Assembly (NCBI GenBank): GCA_947475875.1
Contig: CANJME010000012.1
Location: 1 to 64,000 of the forward strand
Reading direction: 5' to 3'
DNA from: Caulobacteraceae bacterium
Lineage (GTDB): Bacteria > Pseudomonadota > Alphaproteobacteria > Caulobacterales > Caulobacteraceae
Length of the DNA stretch: 64,000 bases
Made by a program: the position numbers and the translations under genes. Below are positions 56,133-61,906 of the stretch, in pieces. The number at the start of each line of letters is the position of its first letter. Positions within the stretch are counted from its first letter, which is position 1. The notes under the pieces are model-generated. The model ran no database searches and was not told the origin of the DNA. It worked only from the letters and a program-made list of their open reading frames with translations.

Positions 56133-57599
56133 TCAGCCCCGTCCGGTGACGTCCGCGAGAGCGGCGACGACCTGGGTCACGTCGTAGGGCTTGCGGATGA
56201 TCGGGGCGTCGAAGCCCTGGGGCGCCATGCCATTGTCGCCGTATCCGGTGGCGAAAACGAACGGGATTTTCAGGCGCACCAGCGCGTGGGCAACCGGTTC
56301 GACCGAGCGGCCGTTGAGATCAACGTCCAGCACCGCGGCCTCGATATCGGGGCCGACCAGCGCCATGGCTTCCTCGACGCTGCCCGCCTGGCCGGCAATT
56401 GATGCTCCGGCCTCGGAAAGACCGTTTTCCAGCTCCAGCGCAAGAAGCATCGAATCCTCGACAATCAGCACCTTCAGGCCGGAAAGGCCTTTGGACAGCA
56501 TCGTACGCGCTTGGCGGTTAGCTTCGCTCGGCGCCGGGGCCGGGACGGGGCCGGCGTCGGCTTCAACGGCTGGCGGAGCGGTCTCAACCAGCGCCGCCGC
56601 ATCGGAGGACAATTTCGCCCAAACGCCCACCGGCCGGAATTCCAGCCGCACCTCGCCGCCCAGTTCGCGGCCGGTGACGTTCTGCAGGAGGACGGTGCCA
56701 AAGCCTTCACGAGCCGGCGACGCCACAGCTGGACCGCCGCTTTCCACCCATTCCAGGTCAAACCCGCCTTCAGCGTTGCGGCTCCAGCGCACATCCACCC
56801 GGCCCGCGCCGGTCGACAAGGCGCCGAACTTCAGGGCGTTGGTGGCGAGCTCGTGCAAAGCCAGAGAGAGTGCGTTGGTGGCCTTGGGGGTCAGAGCCAT
56901 GTCGGGGCCATCCCACCGGGTCTGGCTGGGCGAAAGACCCCCCAGCTCGGCGTTGACGATGTGGCGCACTTCCGCGCCCCGCCAGCGGGTGGCGGTAAGC
57001 AGAGTGTGGGCGGAGGCCATGGCCTTCAGTCGTCCGGAGAGGGTTTTCAGAAACCCGTCGAGCGAAGGCGCCCGGCGGGCCGATTGCAGGGCCATCGACT
57101 GCACCGAGGCCAGCACGTTCTTCACCCGGTGATCGAGTTCGGCGACCAACATCTCGCGCCGCGCGTCCGCGGCCTTTCGATTGGTGATGTCCTGCAAAAC
57201 CCCGAGGACCCGCGTCACCTTGCCCGTCTCGTCGCGCACCGGCGAACCGGCGCTGAGGATCCATATCATCTGGCCGTTATCAACCCGAAAGCTGCGGTGC
57301 TCGATCTTGTAGGGCTCGCCAGTCCTGGCCGCCTCGAGGATCGTGCGGCGCACCAGATCGACGTCGTCCGGATGGGTGAAGCTGACCAGGCTCTCGCCTT
57401 TTCCCGCGCCCATCATGCCGGCGGGTGCGCCGAGAATGGCGGCGGCTCGCTCGCTGAGATAGAGCTGATCCTTCTCCAGATCCCAGAAACTCGCGCCCAT
57501 GTCGGCGGCGCGCATGGCAAGTTCCAGCCAGGCGTCAGCAGGCCGTATGGCCGGCGGCGGAGCGGGCGGCGCGGGGCGGATGGGTTTAAAAAGGCTCAT
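56133..57599 (-). CDS. PAS-HWE histidine kinase with C-terminal receiver
   Basis: Soluble 488-residue kinase. A PAS/PAC domain (about 25-140) is followed by an HWE-type dimerisation region with phosphoacceptor His157 in 'ELDHRVKNVLASVQSMA'. The ATPase domain has 'LHELATNALKFGALS' and the WxE motif in 'LEWVESGGP'. The receiver near the C-terminus has Asp in 'AAVLDVDLNGRS' and Lys in 'PIIRKPYD'. HWE kinases commonly feed PhyR in the general stress response, and phyR lies 3 kb away. The start at 57597-57599 (MSLFKP) is chosen over a longer frame. It diverges from the first EcfG-type promoter. Confidence 0.9.
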   Translation of the reverse strand: MSLFKPIRPAPPAPPPAIRPADAWLELAMRAADMGASFWDLEKDQLYLSERAAAILGAPAGMMGAGKGESLVSFTHPDDVDLVRRTILEAARTGEPYKIEHRSFRVDNGQMIWILSAGSPVRDETGKVTRVLGVLQDITNRKAADARREMLVAELDHRVKNVLASVQSMALQSARRAPSLDGFLKTLSGRLKAMASAHTLLTATRWRGAEVRHIVNAELGGLSPSQTRWDGPDMALTPKATNALSLALHELATNALKFGALSTGAGRVDVRWSRNAEGGFDLEWVESGGPAVASPAREGFGTVLLQNVTGRELGGEVRLEFRPVGVWAKLSSDAAALVETAPPAVEADAGPVPAPAPSEANRQARTMLSKGLSGLKVLIVEDSMLLALELENGLSEAGASIAGQAGSVEEAMALVGPDIEAAVLDVDLNGRSVEPVAHALVRLKIPFVFATGYGDNGMAPQGFDAPIIRKPYDVTQVVAALADVTGRG

Positions 57600-57657
57600 G
57601 GACCGCGACAGAATAGCGCAGCAAAGCCACAAAACGCCAGTAAATCAGGTGACAAGC

Positions 57658-57682
57658 GGAACCACGGCTGCGATTGTCCGTT
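57658..57682 (+). promoter_or_regulatory. EcfG-type stress promoter 1
   Basis: GGAAC (57658-57662), 16 bases, CGTT (57679-57682): exact match to the alphaproteobacterial EcfG consensus. It is 42 bases upstream of the DUF883-like gene. Confidence 0.8.
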
Positions 57683-57723
57683 TCCGCTCGGCGTAACCAC
57701 CCCTCTTTTCGCCGGAGATTGTC

Positions 57724-58053
57724 ATGACCACTCAAACCGCGTCCGCCGCGACCGTCAGAGCCCGCAAGATCGACAGGGTCGCCAATGGCCTGGCCAAACA
57801 GGCTGATCGCAAGATCAGCAACCTGGCGGACCGGGCGGAATCGGCCGCCAAACGCGCTGAGGTCGTGCTGCATGATGGGGTCGAAGCCCTGCGCTCGCAC
57901 ACCCAGGCCTACGCCGACGCGGCGGCCCAGAAGTTCGACTCGGCCAAGACCGTCGCCCGTGACAAGGTTCGCGAGCGTCCGCTGACCGGCCTTCTGGCCG
58001 CGGCCGGCGTCGGCCTTCTGCTGGGCATGCTGATCGGCAGCCGTCGCCGCTGA
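57724..58053 (+). CDS. DUF883/ElaB-like membrane-anchored helical protein
   Basis: A 109-residue protein with a long amphipathic, Ala/Lys-rich helical part (residues about 10-80: ADRAESAAKRAEVVLHDG) and a C-terminal glycine-rich membrane anchor ending in 'GLLLGMLIGSRRR'. This is the layout of DUF883/ElaB/YqjD proteins, which in E. coli are stress-induced and associate with ribosomes at the membrane. GGAG precedes the ATG. It is coupled to the next gene by TGATG and lies behind an EcfG-type promoter, so it is a likely stress-response output. Confidence 0.75.
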   Translation: MTTQTASAATVRARKIDRVANGLAKQADRKISNLADRAESAAKRAEVVLHDGVEALRSHTQAYADAAAQKFDSAKTVARDKVRERPLTGLLAAAGVGLLLGMLIGSRRR

Positions 58054-58433
58054 TGCTGAACAAGGCGCTCGCTGGTCTGATCGGAGCTGTGGCCCTGGCC
58101 ACCGGCGTCGCCATTGCGGTGGTCGCCCTTGCTTTCGCGCTCTATTTCGCCCTGGAGCCCTCGCTCGGCCGAGCGGGGGCGGCGGCCATTGTCGCCCTGG
58201 CGTTCATCGTCGTTCTGCTGCTCTTCGCCATCCTGATGGCTATGCGCGGCCAGGCCCGGCGCCGCGAAGAAGAGGATCACGGCCTCATTGAAAGACTGCT
58301 CGGCATTGCCCGCGAAAAGCCCCTGCTGGCTGTGGGCGCGGCGATCGCCGCTGGCATACTGGCGGTCCGCAATCCGGCCCTCGTCGCCACCATCCTGACC
58401 GCCTTCGTGCAACAGCCCAAGGACAAGCGCTAG
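58053..58433 (+). CDS. Phage-holin-like (DUF1469-type) small membrane protein
   Basis: A 126-residue protein with two or three hydrophobic helices ('GVAIAVVALAFALYFALEP', 'AAAIVALAFIVVLLLFAIL', and a shorter one near 'LLAVGAAIAAGILAV') and a basic stretch between them (RGQARRREEED). This resembles the 'phage holin family' (DUF1469/YqjE) membrane proteins, which travel with DUF883-like genes as in E. coli yqjD-yqjE. Despite the name, no phage context exists. Start overlaps the upstream stop by one base. Confidence 0.7.
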   Translation: MLNKALAGLIGAVALATGVAIAVVALAFALYFALEPSLGRAGAAAIVALAFIVVLLLFAILMAMRGQARRREEEDHGLIERLLGIAREKPLLAVGAAIAAGILAVRNPALVATILTAFVQQPKDKR

Positions 58434-58434
58434 A

Positions 58435-58478
58435 GCGCGTTCCGAAATGTGGGAACCGGTTTTCGGAATAAACGCGCG
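58435..58478. repeat. Intergenic palindromic element
   Basis: GCGCGTTCCGAAA (58435-58447) faces TTTTCGGAATAAACGCGC (58460-58477), an imperfect inverted pair around TGTGGGAACCGG. The sequence is of a kind that recurs in alphaproteobacterial intergenic regions. It begins immediately after the stop codon at 58431-58433. It contains GGAAC but no CGTT at the right distance. Confidence 0.6.
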
Positions 58479-58534
58479 ACAAAATAAACGTCCATAGCGG
58501 CGATCTGATTCCGTCAAATCACCGCTCCAGGTTC

Positions 58535-58559
58535 GGAACGTGGCGAATGGCCCCGCGTT
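58535..58559 (+). promoter_or_regulatory. EcfG-type stress promoter 2
   Basis: GGAAC (58535-58539), 16 bases, CGTT (58556-58559). It is 31 bases upstream of the first DUF1328 gene. Confidence 0.8.
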
Positions 58560-58589
58560 CTCCTTGAGATCAAACAAGGAGAAAAGATC

Positions 58590-58760
58590 ATGCTCAGGTG
58601 GGCGCTCATATTTCTGGTCATCGCGCTTTTGGCAGGCCTGTTCGGTTTCGGCGGCATCGCCGGATCGGCAGTGGGAATCGCCAAGCTTCTGTTCCTGGTG
58701 TTCATCGTGCTGTTCGTGATTTCCGGTATAATGCACCTGGCTCGCGGCAGGAGCCTCTAG
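58590..58760 (+). CDS. DUF1328 (YtjA) small membrane protein, copy 1
   Basis: A 56-residue protein almost entirely made of two membrane helices: '[19 protein letters not shown]' and '[17 protein letters not shown]', with the family's FGFGGIAG turn. DUF1328 proteins have no known activity. AAGGAG lies nine bases before the ATG. An EcfG-type promoter is upstream and an intrinsic terminator downstream, so it forms a single-gene stress unit. A second, CTG-started family member is at 59784-59957. Confidence 0.88.
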   Translation: MLRWALIFLVIALLAGLFGFGGIAGSAVGIAKLLFLVFIVLFVISGIMHLARGRSL

Positions 58761-58769
58761 GCTAAAGAA

Positions 58770-58798
58770 AAGGCCGCCTCCGGACTGGAGGCGGCCTT
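58770..58798. terminator. Bidirectional intrinsic terminator
   Basis: Perfect 12-bp stem AAGGCCGCCTCC (58770-58781) with GGAGGCGGCCTT (58787-58798), 5-base loop GGACT, and A/T on both sides. It separates the convergent DUF1328 and 121-residue genes and can serve both. Confidence 0.75.
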
Positions 58799-58825
58799 TA
58801 TCCTGGCCGGCGCTGAGCAGCGCGC

Positions 58826-59191
58826 CTAATTTTCCTTGCCGCCGCGCAGCACCGATTTGGTCTTGTCCTGAATCGCCGCGCCGGCGTTGCGGGCGGCGTC
58901 CTGGGTGCGAGTGATCGCCTGATCCATGACTGGGGCCGTAGTGTCGGCGGCCTGGGCCAGCTTCATGTCGGCCACCGCGCCGCCTTCACCGAAAGAGCCC
59001 GTCATGGCCGCCAGCGTGATCATGGAAGCCCCGGTTGCGGCCAGCACCAGAAGGCCCGCCATGACGAAGGGGTGGTGCTTGCGCGCGGCCCGCTCGTCCT
59101 TGCGTCCGCGTTCATAGGCCTCGCGGAGCGGGGGACTGAGCTTTTCAAAGTCACCCTCGGCGGGAGACGTCCGTTTTATCCAAAACGCCAT
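58826..59191 (-). CDS. Single-helix membrane protein of unknown family, stress-linked
   Basis: I do not recognise this 121-residue protein. It has a charged cytoplasmic N-terminus ('LREAYERGRKDERAARKHHP'), one membrane helix ('FVMAGLLVLAATGASMITLAAM') and an Ala-rich helical tail ('ITRTQDAARNAGAAIQDKTK'). The tail resembles the amphipathic helices of DUF883-like and CsbD-like stress proteins. A perfect EcfG-type promoter precedes it, so induction under general stress is the main clue to its role. Confidence 0.75.
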   Translation of the reverse strand: MAFWIKRTSPAEGDFEKLSPPLREAYERGRKDERAARKHHPFVMAGLLVLAATGASMITLAAMTGSFGEGGAVADMKLAQAADTTAPVMDQAITRTQDAARNAGAAIQDKTKSVLRGGKEN

Positions 59192-59229
59192 GACACAACT
59201 CCTTTGAAGCGCTGGAATCCTCTAGATGA

Positions 59230-59254
59230 AACGGTCCGACGTCGCGGCGGTTCC
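59230..59254 (-). promoter_or_regulatory. EcfG-type stress promoter 3
   Basis: On the minus strand GGAAC (59254-59250), 16 bases, CGTT (59233-59230). It is 38 bases upstream of the 121-residue gene. Confidence 0.8.
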
Positions 59255-59263
59255 GGCAAAGAT

Positions 59264-59294
59264 GAGGCGGCCCCGCTTTTGACAGGGCCGCCTC
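59264..59294. other. Hairpin between two divergent stress promoters
   Basis: Perfect 10-bp stem GAGGCGGCCC (59264-59273) with GGGCCGCCTC (59285-59294), 11-base loop CGCTTTTGACA. It lies upstream of both promoters. The rest of 59255-59458 holds no gene I can support. Confidence 0.5.
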
Positions 59295-59458
59295 TCGAGT
59301 TTGCATCATCGAGAATGGGTACGGAGACGGCTGGTTGACTATTGCCAACCAAAGTCGGGGGGCGTCGCCGCCTCCGTATGCATGAAACATTCAGCCCGAA
59401 GATTGGTTCCCGGGGGCCTCCAAAAAACTCTTCGGGCGGTCCGGCAAGCCGATGTCGC

Positions 59459-59483
59459 GGAACGGCGGCCACTGGGTGGCGTT
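59459..59483 (+). promoter_or_regulatory. EcfG-type stress promoter 4
   Basis: GGAAC (59459-59463), 16 bases, CGTT (59480-59483), 50 bases upstream of the 82-residue gene. Confidence 0.8.
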
Positions 59484-59532
59484 ACCTGCACAAGACCGCG
59501 CAGATCGCGCCGACTGTTTTCGGAGACTTCTC

Positions 59533-59781
59533 ATGGCCAGGGCAACCGTTACCACAAACGAAGAACGGCCCGTCCGCATGCTGGCGACGAAAGCGCGCGG
59601 AGGATTTCTTGATCGCGATATCCTGGCCGTGCTGATCGTTTCGACCGCGCTGGCGATGATCGTGCTGTTCGCGGCCCTGGCCATTCAGTCGAGCGCCAAC
59701 CACCTTGAGCGCCAAGGTCCGCACACCCGGCTGGTTGAACACTCTTCGGGTGAATCTACGGCTATACCCCCCGCGCCCTGA
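59533..59781 (+). CDS. Small single-helix membrane protein, stress-linked
   Basis: An 82-residue protein without a family I recognise: a polar, basic N-terminus, one membrane helix ('ILAVLIVSTALAMIVLFAALAI') and a hydrophilic tail with several His residues. The ATG at 59533 has GGAGA nine bases upstream. Its promoter matches the EcfG consensus. It converges with the second DUF1328 gene, two bases separating the stops. Confidence 0.7.
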   Translation: MARATVTTNEERPVRMLATKARGGFLDRDILAVLIVSTALAMIVLFAALAIQSSANHLERQGPHTRLVEHSSGESTAIPPAP

Positions 59782-59783
59782 GG

Positions 59784-59957
59784 TCAGATCACCGACTGGC
59801 CCTTGAGCGCCCGCACCGCGAAGCTGACGATCAGCAAGGCCAGGAACACCAGGAAAAGGAGCTTTGCGATCATGGCGGATACTCCCGCCAGCGCGATAAA
59901 CCCGAAGTAGCCGGCCAAGACGGCCAGGATAGCGAAAACCAGGGTCCAACCGAGCAG
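59784..59957 (-). CDS. DUF1328 small membrane protein, copy 2, probable CTG start
   Basis: A 57-residue protein with the DUF1328 layout: 'LGWTLVFAILAVLAGYFGF' and '[16 protein letters not shown]', parallel to copy 1. No ATG, GTG or TTG can give the first helix: an in-frame TGA lies five codons before CTG at 59957-59955. That CTG falls exactly where family members have Met (M-L-G-W) and has AAAGGA seven bases upstream. I therefore infer a CTG start. The first downstream ATG would delete half the protein. A near-consensus EcfG motif is upstream. Confidence 0.75.
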   Translation of the reverse strand: MLGWTLVFAILAVLAGYFGFIALAGVSAMIAKLLFLVFLALLIVSFAVRALKGQSVI

Positions 59958-59992
59958 CCTCGTGTCCTTTCAAAACTCTCTCTTGAAGGACC

Positions 59993-60017
59993 AAAGCGCG
60001 CCCGAAGGGTGCGTTCC
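59993..60017 (-). promoter_or_regulatory. Weak EcfG-type motif for DUF1328 copy 2
   Basis: On the minus strand GGAAC (60017-60013), 16 bases, CTTT (59996-59993): one mismatch in the -10 element. It is 35 bases upstream of the CTG start, the same distance range as the perfect sites nearby. Confidence 0.45.
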
Positions 60018-60036
60018 GCCGGTTGTCAGTATGCCC

Positions 60037-60834
60037 TCAGGCCGCCTCCTTGCGCTTGGCCGGGTGGAAGAACAGCGCCTGACCGATCGCCGCCTTCACT
60101 GTTTCCGGCTGGAAGGGCTTGGTGATCAGAAAGGTCGGCTCGGGCCGCTCGCCGGTCAAAAGCCGCTCGGGGAAGGCGGTGATGAAGATCACCGGCACAT
60201 CGAACTGCCCGAGGATGTCGCGCACGGCGTCGATGCCCGAAGACCCGTCCGCCAGCTGGATATCGGCCAGAACCAGGCCCGGCCGCTTGCGCGCCACCGC
60301 CTCGACCGCCTCGCCGCGGGTGGCGGCGATGTCAGTGACCGTGTGACCCAGTTCGCGCACCAAGGCCTCGATGTCGGCGGCGATGACCGGCTCATCTTCG
60401 ATGATAAGCACATCGGTAGCCAGTTCCGCGTCGATTTCTTGCTGGGCCTGATTGATCAGGCGGTCGACCTCGTCGAAGTCCGTTTCCAGGATCTGGGCGG
60501 CCTCGGCGGGCGTAAAGCCCTCCAGCGCCGTCAACAGGAAGGCCTGGCGGGATCGGGGCGCAATGCGCATCAGCCGCTGCCCGGGATCGTTGGCCGCCGA
60601 AACGCCATCGTTGTAGGTTTCCAGCTGCGCGCCGGTGGAAAGCCAGATGGCGTGAAACACGTGATAGAGCGCCACGCGGGGGCTCATGCCGGCGTCCAGG
60701 GTCCGATCGCCAGTGGCCAGGGCCTCCAAGGCTACGCGGACGTACTGGTCGCCGCTCTTCTGGTCGCCCGTCAGGGCACGGGCGTAGCGGCGGACATAAG
60801 GCAAGTGCGGCGCCAAGCGTGCTAACAGGCTCAT
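60037..60834 (-). CDS. phyR: General stress response regulator PhyR
   Basis: Anti-anti-sigma factor: when phosphorylated, its sigma-like domain binds NepR and frees EcfG. The 265-residue protein has the N-terminal sigma-like domain (about 1-130: 'APHLPYVRRYARALTGDQ', 'RQAFLLTALEGFTPAEAAQI') and a C-terminal receiver with the acidic pair in 'LIIEDEPVIAAD', the phosphorylated Asp191 ('LVLADIQLADGS') and Lys in 'LITKPFQPE'. The ATG at 60834 has GGGAGGA upstream and is preferred to a frame 14 codons longer. It diverges from nepR-ecfG, the classic arrangement, and has its own EcfG-type promoter. Confidence 0.97.
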   Translation of the reverse strand: MSLLARLAPHLPYVRRYARALTGDQKSGDQYVRVALEALATGDRTLDAGMSPRVALYHVFHAIWLSTGAQLETYNDGVSAANDPGQRLMRIAPRSRQAFLLTALEGFTPAEAAQILETDFDEVDRLINQAQQEIDAELATDVLIIEDEPVIAADIEALVRELGHTVTDIAATRGEAVEAVARKRPGLVLADIQLADGSSGIDAVRDILGQFDVPVIFITAFPERLLTGERPEPTFLITKPFQPETVKAAIGQALFFHPAKRKEAA

Positions 60835-60915
60835 CAATTCCTCCCTTTGCTCGCCGGCGTCCGGCGCGCGTGCCACAGAGCGCTCCCATTATCCAGGGCG
60901 CCGTCTGGATTGATC

Positions 60916-60940
60916 AACGCAACGATCCGGGAGCGGTTCC
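60916..60940 (-). promoter_or_regulatory. EcfG-type stress promoter 5 (phyR)
   Basis: On the minus strand GGAAC (60940-60936), 16 bases, CGTT (60919-60916), 81 bases upstream of phyR. It implies positive feedback. Confidence 0.8.
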
Positions 60941-60970
60941 CGAAGCTTGACAGTTTTTTTCATTCCGGGG

Positions 60971-60996
60971 GGAACCTAGGCCCGTCCCCATGCATT
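60971..60996 (+). promoter_or_regulatory. Weak EcfG-type motif for nepR-ecfG
   Basis: GGAAC (60971-60975), 17 bases, CATT (60993-60996): one mismatch and a spacer one base longer than the local set. It is 56 bases before nepR. EcfG autoregulation is usual in relatives. Confidence 0.5.
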
Positions 60997-61052
60997 TGGC
61001 CAAGGGAAAAGGCTTTTCGATCGAAATGGTGTAAAGAGGGAGTCTGCTGTGA

Positions 61053-61277
61053 ATGCGCAGCGCCAACGAAATGATTGACGTCCGACCTGTGAACGATCGG
61101 CCCGCAAAACCTACCCGCTCTTCCGGCAGGTCCGGCATGGACGAGGCGCGTCTGCGTCAGCAGGCGATCGGTGTTAAGCTGCGTCAGATGTTCGACGAAG
61201 TCGTCTCCGAGCCGGTTCCCGACGAGTTTCTGGAAATCCTGCGCCGGGCGGACGCCCGCCGTTCGGACGGTGCATGA
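61053..61277 (+). CDS. nepR: Anti-sigma factor NepR
   Basis: Holds EcfG inactive until PhyR-P captures it. The 74-residue protein has the family core of two helices, 'IGVKLRQMFDEVVSEPVPDE' and 'FLEILRRAD'. The N-terminal tail is polar and variable, as expected. The ATG at 61053 has GAGGGAG ten bases upstream; one at 61071 is possible. Its TGA overlaps the ecfG ATG (ATGA), which would keep the two proteins in balance. Confidence 0.93.
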   Translation: MRSANEMIDVRPVNDRPAKPTRSSGRSGMDEARLRQQAIGVKLRQMFDEVVSEPVPDEFLEILRRADARRSDGA

Positions 61278-61906
61278 TGGGCGCTGCTCCCCCCTCCACG
61301 GACGAAAGGGCGCCCGTGGAAAACGCCCGCTCCAGCCCCAAGATGGAAGAACAGTTCAAGACCGATCTGGTCAAGCTGATCCCTCACCTGCGCGCCTTCG
61401 CCCGCACTTTGACCGGTAACGCGGCTGCCGCGGACGACCTTGCCCAGGACGCCATGCTCAAGGCATGGGACGCCCGCGCCAGCTATCAGATGGGCACCAA
61501 CATGAAGGCCTGGACCTTCATGATCCTGCGCAACCAGTTTTATTCGGACAAGCGCCGGTCCTGGCGCTCAACCCAGCTCGACCAGGAAGCGGCCGAACGC
61601 ACGCTTCTGGCCATTGACGATCCATCCAGCCCCCTCGCTCTCGACGAGCTGCGCCTTTCCATCGCCAAGCTGCCGCCTGAACAGCGCGAAGCCCTGATTC
61701 TGGTCGGCGCCGGCGGCTTTGCCTACGAAGAAGCCGCCGAGATCTGCAATTGCGCGGTCGGCACGGTGAAGAGCCGGGTCAGCCGCGCGCGGCGGGCGCT
61801 GCAGGATATCCTGAACACGGGCGGGTACGATCGGGACGGGCGGCCTGCGGGCGAGGCGATGCACAGCATCCTCGGCGATGCGGAGCGCCTAAGCGCCGCC
61901 CGGTGA
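61274..61906 (+). CDS. ecfG: ECF sigma factor EcfG (SigT-type)
   Basis: Directs RNA polymerase to general stress promoters. The 210-residue protein has sigma region 2 ('PHLRAFARTLTGNAAAADDL', 'NMKAWTFMILRNQFYSDKRR') and region 4 ('LPPEQREALILVGAGGFAYE', 'EAAEICNCAVGTVKSRVSRA'). The 'GGFAYEEAAEIC' stretch is typical of EcfG proteins. Two adjacent ATGs at 61274 and 61277 are both possible starts. It is flanked by nepR (4-base overlap) and the kinase gene (GTGA overlap). The GGAAC-CGTT motifs around it are its expected targets. Confidence 0.96.
   Translation: MMGAAPPSTDERAPVENARSSPKMEEQFKTDLVKLIPHLRAFARTLTGNAAAADDLAQDAMLKAWDARASYQMGTNMKAWTFMILRNQFYSDKRRSWRSTQLDQEAAERTLLAIDDPSSPLALDELRLSIAKLPPEQREALILVGAGGFAYEEAAEICNCAVGTVKSRVSRARRALQDILNTGGYDRDGRPAGEAMHSILGDAERLSAAR

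Noticed and set aside
58053-58433. Prophage because of the holin-like protein
   Set aside because: No other phage gene is nearby; the gene pairs with a DUF883-like gene as in non-phage loci and has a stress promoter.
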